Positions 1-8,640 of a DNA stretch of 64,000 nucleotides are shown piece by piece. A program made the position numbers and the translations under genes. Each line of letters opens with the position of its first letter. Position 1 is the stretch's first letter. Below the pieces are notes generated by a model. That model was not told the DNA's origin and did no database searches. It saw only the letters and a program-made list of their open reading frames with translations. Source of the stretch: an uncultured Clostridia bacterium (GTDB taxonomy: Bacteria; Bacillota; Clostridia; Lachnospirales; UBA5962); assembly GCA_946481295.1 (NCBI GenBank), contig CAMLLW010000001.1, positions 62,001-126,000 on the forward strand, given 5' to 3'.

Positions 1-1221
1 TTAAAAGAGGCATTTACAAGTACAGGTTATAATTTAGTTTTAATAAATTCAGAAGCTAAAGATGTTGTAGAATTAGGATTAAAATATGTGAATAATGATA
101 CTTGCTATCCTGCAATTGTAGTAATAGGACAAATAGTAGATGAGCTTTTAAATGGTGGACATGATTTAAGTAAAACTTCTATTTTAATGAGCCAAACAGG
201 TGGTGGATGTAGATCAACTAATTATATGTCACTAATTAGAAAGACTCTTAAAAAATTAAATTTAGAGCATATTCCTGTTATAAGTATAAGTACAGCAGGG
301 CTAGAAAAAAATCCTGGTTTTAATTACACTCCAGAACTTTTAAATAGAGCTTTACAAGCTGTTATTTATGGTGATCTTTTTATGAAAGTTCTATATAAAA
401 CAAGACCCTATGAGATGGTAGAAAATTCTGCTAATGAACTTTATGAAAAATGGAATGAAATTTGTAAGAAATCTTTACAAAATGGTTCTTTAAAAGAATT
501 TAAACAAAATGTAAGGAATATAGTTCAAGAATTTGATGAATTAGAACTAAAAGATATTAGTAAGCCAGTTGTAGCTGTAGTTGGTGAAATTTTAATAAAA
601 TTCCATACTTCTGCAAATAATAATTTAGTAGGGATATTAGAAAATGAAGGTTTAGAAGTTGTATTACCTGGACTCTTAAATTTCTTATATTATTGTTTAT
701 ATAATACTACATATCATGAAAAGTATTTTGGAGATAAAAAATATAAAACTGTAATCTCTAATGTGGGAATAAAGTTTTTAGAATCTTATCAATCTGTTGC
801 TAATAAAGCATTAAAAAATAGTAAAAGATTTACACCAGATGAGGATATTAGAAAACTTGGAAGTATGACAGAGTCTTTAGTATCCTTAGGAAATCAAACT
901 GGTGAAGGATGGCTTTTAGCTGCTGAAGTATTAGAATCTATGGAAAATGGTATTCAAAACTTTGTTTTTGCTCAACCTTTTGGATGTTTACCAAATCATA
1001 TAATTGCAAAAGGTATTGTAAAAGAAATTAAAAAGAAATCTCCTTTTGTAAATATTGTATCTATAGATTATGATGCTAGTGCTAGTGAAGTAAATCAATT
1101 AAACAGAATAAAACTTATGGCTTCTGTAGCACATAAAAATTTAAACAGAAGTTTTAAAGATATTAAAGTAAAGAAAAATGTAACAAAAATAAAAGGACAT
1201 GTTTTACAATATCAAAAATAA
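1..1221 (+). CDS. 2-hydroxyacyl-CoA dehydratase activase-related protein, C-terminal part (5' end outside window)
   Basis: The reading frame is open from base 1, so this is the last 406 codons of a longer gene; the GTG at 88 is internal. It resembles the C-terminal half of the very large (about 1400 aa) proteins that join a BadF/BcrA-type ATPase activase to a DUF2229/HgdB-like region. Three cysteine motifs stand out: NNDTCYPA near residue 34, GGGCRSTNY near 65 and PFGCLP near 328. They could ligate an iron-sulfur cluster, as cysteines do in HgdB-type dehydratase subunits (inference from the family). These proteins are common in anaerobic clostridia but their substrate is mostly unknown. The gene ends at a strong terminator, so it is not co-transcribed with the methyltransferase downstream. 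Confidence 0.75.
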   Translation, partial: LKEAFTSTGYNLVLINSEAKDVVELGLKYVNNDTCYPAIVVIGQIVDELLNGGHDLSKTSILMSQTGGGCRSTNYMSLIRKTLKKLNLEHIPVISISTAGLEKNPGFNYTPELLNRALQAVIYGDLFMKVLYKTRPYEMVENSANELYEKWNEICKKSLQNGSLKEFKQNVRNIVQEFDELELKDISKPVVAVVGEILIKFHTSANNNLVGILENEGLEVVLPGLLNFLYYCLYNTTYHEKYFGDKKYKTVISNVGIKFLESYQSVANKALKNSKRFTPDEDIRKLGSMTESLVSLGNQTGEGWLLAAEVLESMENGIQNFVFAQPFGCLPNHIIAKGIVKEIKKKSPFVNIVSIDYDASASEVNQLNRIKLMASVAHKNLNRSFKDIKVKKNVTKIKGHVLQYQK

Positions 1222-1225
1222 ATTG

Positions 1226-1252
1226 CAGAATGCAAAATGCATTCTGTTTTTT
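1226..1252 (+). terminator. Rho-independent terminator after the activase gene
   Basis: A perfect 9-bp stem (CAGAATGCA / TGCATTCTG) with an AAA loop is followed by six T residues. It starts four bases after the stop codon. Confidence 0.85.
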
Positions 1253-1307
1253 ATTAGAAAAATAAGTTATAATGTAGCTTACATAAATTTTTTAGGAGTG
1301 TATTGTA

Positions 1308-2054
1308 TTGGAATCTTATACAAGTTTTGCAAAAGTATACGATCTTTTTATGAATGAAGTGCCATACGATTTATGGGTAGATTATATAGAAGAAATATGG
1401 AAAAAATATAACGTAAAACCAAATCTAGTTTTAGATCTTGGATGTGGTACAGGAAATATAACATGTAGATTAAGTCAAAAAGGTTATAATATGATAGGAT
1501 TAGATCTTTCTAATGAAATGTTAGTAGAAGCAAAACAAAAAGCTGATGAACTTTGCCAAAATATTTTATTTTTAGAACAGGATATGAAAGAACTTAATTT
1601 ATATGAAACTGTAGAAAGTTGTATTTGTACGTGTGACTGTCTTAATTATATTTTAGAAGAAGATGAATTATTAGAAGTATTTAACTGTGTAAATAAATAT
1701 TTAGATACTAATGGAATTTTTATTTTTGATATTAATACAGAGTATAAATTTAAAAATATTTTATCATCTAATTCTTTTTGTAGTGTAGAAGAAAATGCAA
1801 GTTATATTTGGGAAAATTATTATTATGATAATGAAAAAATAAATGAATATTATTTGAATTTTTTTATTAAAGATAAAGATTCAAATAAGTATAGTAGATA
1901 TGAAGAATGCCACTATCAAAAAGCGTATAGTATAAATAATATTTTATATTTACTAAAAAAGGCTAATTTAAAAATATTAGATGTTTACAATGCTTTTTCA
2001 TTTGATAAACCTAAGGAAGACTCAGAAAGAGTTATTTTTGTAGTTAAAAATTAA
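1308..2054 (+). CDS. class I SAM-dependent methyltransferase
   Basis: This 248-aa protein carries the SAM-binding motif LDLGCGTGN at residues 42-50, followed by an acidic strand end (GLDLS) and a motif at about 90 (EQDMKEL), as in the Methyltransf_11/25 families. The substrate cannot be told from sequence. Similar small methyltransferases often sit next to hslO in clostridia. The start is TTG at 1308, placed 7 nt after AGGAGTG; no ATG in this frame has a comparable ribosome-binding site. It lies 37 bp upstream of hslO on the same strand with no terminator between, so the two are probably co-transcribed. Confidence 0.8.
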   Translation: MESYTSFAKVYDLFMNEVPYDLWVDYIEEIWKKYNVKPNLVLDLGCGTGNITCRLSQKGYNMIGLDLSNEMLVEAKQKADELCQNILFLEQDMKELNLYETVESCICTCDCLNYILEEDELLEVFNCVNKYLDTNGIFIFDINTEYKFKNILSSNSFCSVEENASYIWENYYYDNEKINEYYLNFFIKDKDSNKYSRYEECHYQKAYSINNILYLLKKANLKILDVYNAFSFDKPKEDSERVIFVVKN

Positions 2055-2091
2055 ATAATTAATAATAAAAATAAATTATGGAGGCATAATA

Positions 2092-2973
2092 ATGGATGAT
2101 CATATTATAAGAGCAACTGTAGATGAAGGAAGTGTAAGAGTTTTTATAGCAGATACAACTAATTTAGTAAATGAAGCTTTAAAAATACACAAAACATCTC
2201 CTATACCAACAGTTGCTTTAGGTAGAATGTTAACAGCTGGATCTATTATGGGTGCAATGCTAAAAAATGATACAGATATTTTAACTCTTAATATTAGAGG
2301 AGATGGTCCTTTAAAAGGAATAACTGTAACAGCTGATAGTAGATCAAGAGTAAAAGGTTATGTATATGAGCCTATTGTAGAAACATTTTTAAAAGAAAGT
2401 GGCAAATTAGATTTAGGAAAAGCAATTGGATTTGGAACTTTTACAGTAATAAAAGATTTAGGATTAAAAGAACCTGTGTCAGGTCAAATACCAATAATTT
2501 CAGGTGAAATAGCAGATGATCTTACTTATTATTTTGCTAAAAGTGAACAAGTCCCATCATCTGTAGCTTTAAGTATTTTATTAGATAAAGGTGGATTTGT
2601 AAAAAAAGCAGGAGGTTTTATTATACAACTTATGCCTAATGCGTCAGATGATATGGTATCATATTTAGAAAATAAACTTGCACATTTACCATCTTTAACT
2701 TCCATGTTAAATGAAGAAAAATCACCAAAAGAGATTTTAAATATTCTTTTTGAAAATAAAGATATAAAAATTCATGATATTATTCCTACAAGCTATTATT
2801 GTAATTGTTCTAGAGAAAAAGTTGAAAAGGCACTTATAAGCGTAGGCATAAATGAATTAGAGGATATTTTAAAAACAGATAAAAAAGCAAATTTACATTG
2901 TCATTTTTGTAATAAAGATTATGAGTTTAATGAAGAAGATTTAAATAATTTAATAATAAAATTAAAAAATTAA
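2092..2973 (+). CDS. hslO: Hsp33 redox-regulated holdase chaperone
   Basis: This 293-aa cytosolic chaperone is switched on by oxidation and holds unfolded proteins. The C-terminal zinc switch is complete: CxC at residues 237 and 239 and CxxC at 270 and 273. The N-terminal holdase domain is recognisable by RGDGPLKGITV and GRMLTAGSIM. Length is that of the family. The ATG follows TGGAGGC with 6 nt spacing. It is followed by the thrS leader, which has its own promoter. Confidence 0.95.
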   Translation: MDDHIIRATVDEGSVRVFIADTTNLVNEALKIHKTSPIPTVALGRMLTAGSIMGAMLKNDTDILTLNIRGDGPLKGITVTADSRSRVKGYVYEPIVETFLKESGKLDLGKAIGFGTFTVIKDLGLKEPVSGQIPIISGEIADDLTYYFAKSEQVPSSVALSILLDKGGFVKKAGGFIIQLMPNASDDMVSYLENKLAHLPSLTSMLNEEKSPKEILNILFENKDIKIHDIIPTSYYCNCSREKVEKALISVGINELEDILKTDKKANLHCHFCNKDYEFNEEDLNNLIIKLKN

Positions 2974-2996
2974 TTTTCAATTGCTAAATATTAACA

Positions 2997-3025
2997 TTGA
3001 CATAAATATATTTATTTGATATTAT
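2997..3025 (+). promoter_or_regulatory. sigma-A-type promoter of the thrS leader
   Basis: TTGACA (2997-3002) and TATTAT (3020-3025) are separated by 17 bp. Transcription would start near 3032, about 45 nt before T-box stem I. Confidence 0.6.
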
Positions 3026-3077
3026 ACTTGTCATATATTTATATATATATATTTATATACTTAATAATGTATTTAAC

Positions 3078-3325
3078 ACGTTGATAAGGAAGAGTAAAAA
3101 ATACAATTTGTTTTTCAGAGAGAACTTGCTGTAAGCTGAGAGCGGTTTAAACAAACATTTTTGAAAACTACCTTGGAGTGACTCTAATACAGTCCGTTGA
3201 TTACGTTATAATCTTAATTAAGTGGTTTTAAACAATTAGGGTGGAACCGCGGAAGTTTTACTATGTGAATATTCAAGCTTTCGTCCCTTTCTTATTTAAT
3301 AAGAAAGAGACAAAAGCTTTTTTTA
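3078..3325 (+). promoter_or_regulatory. T-box riboswitch (threonine) controlling thrS
   Basis: This leader reads the charging state of tRNA-Thr and decides between termination and antitermination upstream of thrS. The T-box sequence AGGGTGGAACCGCGG is at 3238-3252. Stem I begins near 3078 (GATAAGGAAGAGTA) and contains the usual CAGAGAGAA and GTAAGCTGAGAG elements. Aligning the GAA...GGAG part of the specifier loop with other T-boxes places the specifier triplet at 3167-3169, reading ACT (Thr), followed by the usual A. The terminator helix is at 3275-3319, followed by a T run. Specifier and downstream gene agree. Confidence 0.95.
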
Positions 3326-3359
3326 TTTTAATAAATATAAATTTAAGGGAGGTTTTATT

Positions 3360-5336
3360 ATGATAACAATTTGTTTAAAAGACGGAGTTAAAAAACAATT
3401 TGATGAAGGAATAAGCATTTTAGAAATTGCAAAAAGTATCAGTGAAGGATTAGGAAGAGAAGCTGTTGGAGCTATAGTTGATGGAAAAGTATTAGATTTA
3501 AGAGATACATTATCTAAAGATGCTAATGTAAGTATATTAACTTGGAACGATCCAGAAGGAAAAAAAGTATATAGACATACAGCATCACATGTATTAGCTC
3601 AAAGCGTTAAATTATTATTCCCAGAAGTAAAATTAGGAATCGGTCCAGCTACAGATGAAGGTTTTTATTATGATTTTGATAAAGAAGTTCCATTTACAGC
3701 AGAAGATATAGAAAAAATAGAAATGGAAATGAAAAATATAATAAAACAAAATCTTGATATAGAAAGATTTGAGCTTTCTAGAGAAGAAGCTATAAAATTA
3801 ATGGAAGATAGAAATGAACCTTATAAGGTAGAATTAATAAATGATTTACCACAAGATGCAAAAATTACTTTCTTTAAACAAGGTGATTACGTAGATTTAT
3901 GTGCAGGTCCTCATTTATTAAATACAAAACCTTTAAAAGCAGTAAAATTAATATCTGAAGGAGGTTCATCTGGCGCATATTGGAAAGGTAATGAAAAAAA
4001 TAAAATGCTTAGCCGTATTTACGGAGTAGTATTTACTAAAGCTTCAGATTTAGAAGATTATTTATTTAGAAGAGAAGAAGCTAGAAAAAGAGATCATAAC
4101 AAATTAGGTAGAGAATTAAGAATATTTACAACTATTGATATGATCGGACAAGGTTTACCATTATTAATGCCTCATGGTGCAAGAATTATACAAAGTTTAC
4201 AACGTTTTGTAGAAGATGAAGAAGAAAAAAGAGGTTATGTATTAACAAAAACTCCTTATTTTGCAAAAAGTGACTTATATAAAGTATCAGGACACTGGGA
4301 TCATTATAAAGATGGTATGTTTATATTAGGTGATGAAGAAAAAGATCAAGATGTTTTTGCATTAAGACCTATGACATGTCCATTCCAATTTTGTGTATAT
4401 AATGCAGAACAACATAGCTATAAGGATTTACCTATAAGATATGGTGAAACATCTACATTATTTAGAAATGAATCTTCTGGTGAAATGCACGGATTAATAA
4501 GAACAAGACAATTTACAATATCTGAAGGACATCTTGTTTGTACAAAAGAACAACTAGAGAATGAATTTAAAGGTGTTGTTGAACTTATAAAATATATGAT
4601 GACAACTTTAGGTATTCAAGATGATATTACTTATAGATTTTCTAAATGGGATAGTAATGATAGAGATAAATATATAGGTGATGAAGAAACTTGGGAACAT
4701 ACACAAAGTGTTATGAGAGAGTTATTAGAAGAGCTTAATATAGATTTTACAGAAGAAGAAGGAGAAGCTGCTTTCTACGGACCTAAATTAGATATTCAAG
4801 CAAAAAATGTTTACGGTAAAGAAGATACAATTATTACAGTTCAAATAGATTTCTCTTTAGCAGAACGTTTTGGAATGACTTATATAGATAAAGATGGTTC
4901 TAAAAAATATCCAATAGTTATTCATAGAACATCAATTGGTTGCTACGAACGTACATTAGCAATGCTTATTGAAAAATATGATGGAGCATTCCCAACATGG
5001 CTAGCACCTGTACAAGTAAAAGTATTACCTATTTCAGATAAATATAATGATTATGCAAATAAAGTTATAGCTGAATTTAGAAATAATGGTATAGTAAAAG
5101 TAGAAGGTGACTTTAGAACAGAAAAAATTGGATATAAAATTAGAGAAGCAAGAACAGAAAGAATTCCATATATTTTAGTAGTTGGAGAAAAAGAAGAAAG
5201 CGATGGAACAGTATCTGTAAGAAGTCGTGCAAATGGTGAAGAAGGCGCTATTAAATTAGATGATCTTATAAAGAGAATTATAGTAGAAATTCAAACTAAA
5301 GATTTATCTGCAGTAAAAAATAGTGTATTAAAATAA
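3360..5336 (+). CDS. thrS: threonyl-tRNA synthetase
   Basis: This cytosolic class II synthetase (658 aa) charges tRNA-Thr. Domains in order are TGS (about 1-61), editing domain (about 65-225), catalytic core (about 240-540) and anticodon-binding domain (about 545-645). The editing pocket has H73 and H77 plus C181 and H185, so proofreading of mis-charged serine should be intact. The core shows TSTLFRNESSGEMHGL (motif 2) and VIHRTSIGCYER (motif 3). The ATG follows AAGGGAGGT. A T-box in the leader regulates it, and a terminator follows, so it is monocistronic. Confidence 0.97.
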   Translation: MITICLKDGVKKQFDEGISILEIAKSISEGLGREAVGAIVDGKVLDLRDTLSKDANVSILTWNDPEGKKVYRHTASHVLAQSVKLLFPEVKLGIGPATDEGFYYDFDKEVPFTAEDIEKIEMEMKNIIKQNLDIERFELSREEAIKLMEDRNEPYKVELINDLPQDAKITFFKQGDYVDLCAGPHLLNTKPLKAVKLISEGGSSGAYWKGNEKNKMLSRIYGVVFTKASDLEDYLFRREEARKRDHNKLGRELRIFTTIDMIGQGLPLLMPHGARIIQSLQRFVEDEEEKRGYVLTKTPYFAKSDLYKVSGHWDHYKDGMFILGDEEKDQDVFALRPMTCPFQFCVYNAEQHSYKDLPIRYGETSTLFRNESSGEMHGLIRTRQFTISEGHLVCTKEQLENEFKGVVELIKYMMTTLGIQDDITYRFSKWDSNDRDKYIGDEETWEHTQSVMRELLEELNIDFTEEEGEAAFYGPKLDIQAKNVYGKEDTIITVQIDFSLAERFGMTYIDKDGSKKYPIVIHRTSIGCYERTLAMLIEKYDGAFPTWLAPVQVKVLPISDKYNDYANKVIAEFRNNGIVKVEGDFRTEKIGYKIREARTERIPYILVVGEKEESDGTVSVRSRANGEEGAIKLDDLIKRIIVEIQTKDLSAVKNSVLK

Positions 5337-5343
5337 GAATAAA

Positions 5344-5368
5344 AGTCCTATTGTAGGGCTTTTTCTTT
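5344..5368 (+). terminator. terminator after thrS
   Basis: AGTCCTA / TAGGGCT forms a 7-bp stem (one G-U pair) with a TTG loop, followed by TTTTCTTTTT. Confidence 0.75.
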
Positions 5369-5663
5369 TTATTTATATTGAATTTATTTCCATATAAAAT
5401 TATTTTAAGTAAGTTTGTCAAGTTTATTTTAAAATATATATATAATAAAATATTAATAAGTAAAATTATACAATAATAATATTAAAAATATTGATAAATT
5501 ATACGAAATTAATAATAAGTATTGGAAACTGCAACAATATATGATAAAATTACTATATAGAAGCAAAAATAAAATTAATTTATTTATAAATTAATTTTAT
5601 TAATTCAATTTAATAAATAAACAAAATAAATAAAAGACTTTAACAGTTAATGGAGGATTAATT
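5366..5663 (+). other. AT-rich non-coding stretch upstream of the PTS IIC gene, with promoter candidate and long palindrome
   Basis: No gene is seen here. A possible promoter is TTGGAA (5522-5527), 17 bp, TAAAAT (5545-5550). Downstream of it lies an inverted repeat with 12-nt arms (5571-5582 and 5587-5598, loop TTTA), which could be an operator or a leader hairpin. It is not followed by a T run, so it is unlikely to terminate transcription. The ribosome-binding site GGAGG is at 5652-5656. Confidence 0.4.
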
Positions 5664-6956
5664 ATGGGGTTTATGGATAAATTGAGTGTTAATTTAGGAA
5701 ATGTTGCAGTAAAAATTAATAATTTTCGTTATATTTCAGTTATAAAAGATACCTTTTCATCATTAATACCTGTTGTTATTACAGGAGCATTTGCTACATT
5801 ACTTTCAGCTATGGTATTTGATGCAAATAGTGGATTAGCAACGATTAGTGCTTTAAGTTTTTTACAAAAACTCAAACCTATTTCAACATCAATGAGTTAT
5901 ATTACATTAAGTTTTTTAACAATTTATGCTGTATTCTTAATTGGAGTTGAAGTTGCAAAACTTAATAAAGAAAAAGGTATTTTTCCAGGTATTATAGCTG
6001 TAATGTGTTATTTAGCAATAAATCCTACTCATTATGAAGTTATAAATAATAATAAAAGTATAGTTATAGAAGACATATTATCTAAACAATATACAGATAC
6101 AAGAGGTTTATTTTTAGGTATTATTGTATCAATTGCATCAATAGAATTTTATTGTTGGTTAAATAGGCAAGAAAAACTTAAAATAAAAATGCCAGATAGT
6201 GTTCCACCAAATGTTGCTGTGAGCTTTTCATCATTAATACCTACAGTTTTAACTGTTACATTTATTGCAGTTTTAGGTTTTATAACAAAGGAAGTAACAG
6301 GTGTTTATGCATATGATATTATATATAATACTTTACAAAGACCTTTAGAAAATATCATGCAGGGTGTGCCAGGTATGATAATTTTAATAACATTAATTCA
6401 AGTATTTTGGATAATAGGAATACATGGCAATCAACTTTTTCAAGCTATTAAAGATCCATTATTACTTACAGCAGTAGCTGTTAATACAGATGCTTTTCAA
6501 AGTGGTAGAGAAGTTCCTAATATTATAACTGCACCATTTTGGAATGAGTATATGGAAATAGGAGGTTCTGGATGTACAATAGGATTAATAATTGCAATAT
6601 TATTAATTAGTCATAGAGAAGATATGAAAAAAATTGCTAAGCTTTCATTAGTTCCAGGAATATTTAATATAAATGAACCAATAATATTTGGATTACCTAT
6701 TATATTAAATCCAATACTTGCAGTTCCTTTTATAATTACACCAATAATAACAGGAGGAATAGGATATTTTCTAACATCTATAGGTTTTGCAGGAAAAGCT
6801 GTTATTATGGTTCCTTGGACAACACCTCCTATTATATCTGCATATTTATCTACAGCTGGAAGTATAGGCGCTGTTATAACACAAATCATTTGTCTTATTG
6901 CATCAGTAGTAATTTATTTACCTTTTGTTAAGATTTGCAATAAGATGAATAATTAG
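5664..6956 (+). CDS. PTS EIIC, lactose/cellobiose (CelB-type) family, orphan
   Basis: This 430-aa membrane permease domain of a sugar phosphotransferase system belongs to the Lac/Cel family. It has the N-terminal GNVAVKINNFRYISVIKDTF-like stretch, a central GIHGNQ loop (about 253-258) and the NEPIIFG motif (about 336-342) that binds sugar in this family. Roughly ten hydrophobic segments are visible. The matching EIIA and EIIB genes are not adjacent, so it must borrow them from elsewhere. Beta-glucosides, chitobiose or lactose are the usual substrates, but none can be assigned. It ends in a strong terminator, so it is transcribed separately from the trehalose genes that follow. Confidence 0.85.
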   Translation: MGFMDKLSVNLGNVAVKINNFRYISVIKDTFSSLIPVVITGAFATLLSAMVFDANSGLATISALSFLQKLKPISTSMSYITLSFLTIYAVFLIGVEVAKLNKEKGIFPGIIAVMCYLAINPTHYEVINNNKSIVIEDILSKQYTDTRGLFLGIIVSIASIEFYCWLNRQEKLKIKMPDSVPPNVAVSFSSLIPTVLTVTFIAVLGFITKEVTGVYAYDIIYNTLQRPLENIMQGVPGMIILITLIQVFWIIGIHGNQLFQAIKDPLLLTAVAVNTDAFQSGREVPNIITAPFWNEYMEIGGSGCTIGLIIAILLISHREDMKKIAKLSLVPGIFNINEPIIFGLPIILNPILAVPFIITPIITGGIGYFLTSIGFAGKAVIMVPWTTPPIISAYLSTAGSIGAVITQIICLIASVVIYLPFVKICNKMNN

Positions 6957-6964
6957 TTTTTAAT

Positions 6965-7007
6965 AAAATAAGAAGCTAATTTTATTTAGCTTCTTATTTT
7001 ATTTTTT
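6965..7007 (+). terminator. terminator after the PTS IIC gene
   Basis: A perfect 15-bp stem (6965-6979 with 6986-7000) and 6-nt loop is followed by ATTTTTTT. Confidence 0.85.
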
Positions 7008-7138
7008 TATAATTTTATAAATTTTAATAACCTCTGATTAAATAATAAATATACTTATATATATTCATATTATTTTATTCTAAATAATAAATTAAAAGAT
7101 CAGTTAATATAGTTTTAATACTATTTGGAGGTATTTTT

Positions 7139-8554
7139 ATGGGAAAATATGAAGAAGAAGCGAAAGAACTTTTTAATTTATTGGGAGGTGAAAAAAATAT
7201 TATAGCTGTTTCTCACTGTATGACAAGAATGAGATTTGTTCTTAATGATGATAGTAATATAAATATAGAAAAAATTGAAAAAATTAATTCTGTAAAAGGG
7301 ACTTTTATACAAGGAGGACAATTTCAAGTTATTATAGGAAATACAGTTTTAGATTTTTATAATGATTTTATTAATGTTTCTTGTATAAATGGTGTTTCAA
7401 AAGATGAAGTAAAAAGTATTGCAAATAAAAAACAAAATATTTTACAAAGAGCAGTTACTGTTCTTGCAGAAATATTTGCACCTTTAATTCCTGCAATTAT
7501 TGTTGGAGGTTTAATATTAGGTTTTAGAAATTGTATAGATAGTATTCAGTTTATGGAAAATAGCACTAAAACATTAGTAGAAGTAAGTCAATTTTGGAGT
7601 GGTGTAGATAGTTTTTTGTGGTTAATAGGCGAGGCAATTTTTCACATGTTACCTGTTGGTATATGTTGGTCTGTAACTAAAAAGATGGGCACAACACAAG
7701 TACTTGGAATAATTTTAGGATTAACCTTAGTATCAGGACAATTATTAAATGCTTATAGTGTTGCCTCTACAGATTTAATTGATATTCCAAAATGGGATTT
7801 TGGTTTATTTAAAATTAATATGATAGGATATCAAGCTCAAGTTATACCAGCTATTATGTCAGCTTTTACATTAGTTTATTTAGAAAAATTTTTTAGAAAA
7901 ATAACTCCTCAAGTAATATCTATGGTTATTGTTCCATTTTTTAGTTTAATATTAGCAGTAGTTATTTCTCATTTTATATTAGGACCTATAGGTTGGAAGA
8001 TAGGATCAGTTGTTTCAAGTATCGTATATTCTGGAATAACAGGCAAATTTAAAGTAATATTTGCAACTATTTTTGGGTTTTTCTATGCACCTTTAGTAAT
8101 AACAGGATTACATCATATGACAAATGCAATAGATTTACAACTTATTGGAGACTATAGTGGAACTATGTTATGGCCAATGATAGCAATTTCCAATATAGCA
8201 CAAGGATCAGCAGTATTAGGTATGATTTTACTTCAAAGAAAAAATCAAAAAGCACAAGAAATAAATGTTCCTGCTTTAATTTCTTGTTATTTAGGTGTTA
8301 CAGAGCCAGCTATTTTTGGAGTTAACTTAAAATATGTATTTCCATTTATATGTGGAATGATTGGTTCTGCTGTATCAGCAATTATTTGTGTTGCAACAGA
8401 GACAACAGCAAATTCTATAGGTGTAGGAGGAATACCAGGAATTTTATCAATACAAACAAAATTTATGGGTTCATTTTTTATTTCTATGATTACTGCAATA
8501 TTAATACCATTTATTTTAACATTAATTGTAGGAAATAAAAAATCAATTACTTGA
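7139..8554 (+). CDS. treP: PTS EIIBC, trehalose-type
   Basis: This 471-aa membrane transporter takes up and phosphorylates a disaccharide, most likely trehalose to trehalose-6-phosphate. The N-terminal EIIB domain (about 1-85) carries the phosphorylated cysteine C27 in SHCMTRMRF. The EIIC domain (about 105-465) belongs to the glucose superfamily and has TGLHHMTNAID and GVTEPAIFGVN. There is no EIIA domain, as in Bacillus TreP, which uses a shared EIIA-Glc. Substrate assignment rests mainly on the adjacent hydrolase. The ATG follows GGAGGT at 7127-7132. The next gene begins 86 bp later with no terminator between, so the two form an operon. Confidence 0.88.
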   Translation: MGKYEEEAKELFNLLGGEKNIIAVSHCMTRMRFVLNDDSNINIEKIEKINSVKGTFIQGGQFQVIIGNTVLDFYNDFINVSCINGVSKDEVKSIANKKQNILQRAVTVLAEIFAPLIPAIIVGGLILGFRNCIDSIQFMENSTKTLVEVSQFWSGVDSFLWLIGEAIFHMLPVGICWSVTKKMGTTQVLGIILGLTLVSGQLLNAYSVASTDLIDIPKWDFGLFKINMIGYQAQVIPAIMSAFTLVYLEKFFRKITPQVISMVIVPFFSLILAVVISHFILGPIGWKIGSVVSSIVYSGITGKFKVIFATIFGFFYAPLVITGLHHMTNAIDLQLIGDYSGTMLWPMIAISNIAQGSAVLGMILLQRKNQKAQEINVPALISCYLGVTEPAIFGVNLKYVFPFICGMIGSAVSAIICVATETTANSIGVGGIPGILSIQTKFMGSFFISMITAILIPFILTLIVGNKKSIT

Positions 8555-8640
8555 AATATTTTATGATACATTTTATAAAAAAATTTAAATAAAATATACT
8601 GTTAAATATAAAAAATAATATTGTAGAGGAAGTAGATATC

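Noticed and set aside
5415-5446. TTGTCA/TATAAT pair as a promoter upstream of the PTS IIC gene
   Set aside because: Spacing is 20 bp, and the pair at 5522-5550 has normal 17-bp spacing nearer the gene.
8350-8538. 62-codon frame within treP
   Set aside because: Asn/Tyr/Cys-rich translation of an out-of-frame reading of treP; not a gene.
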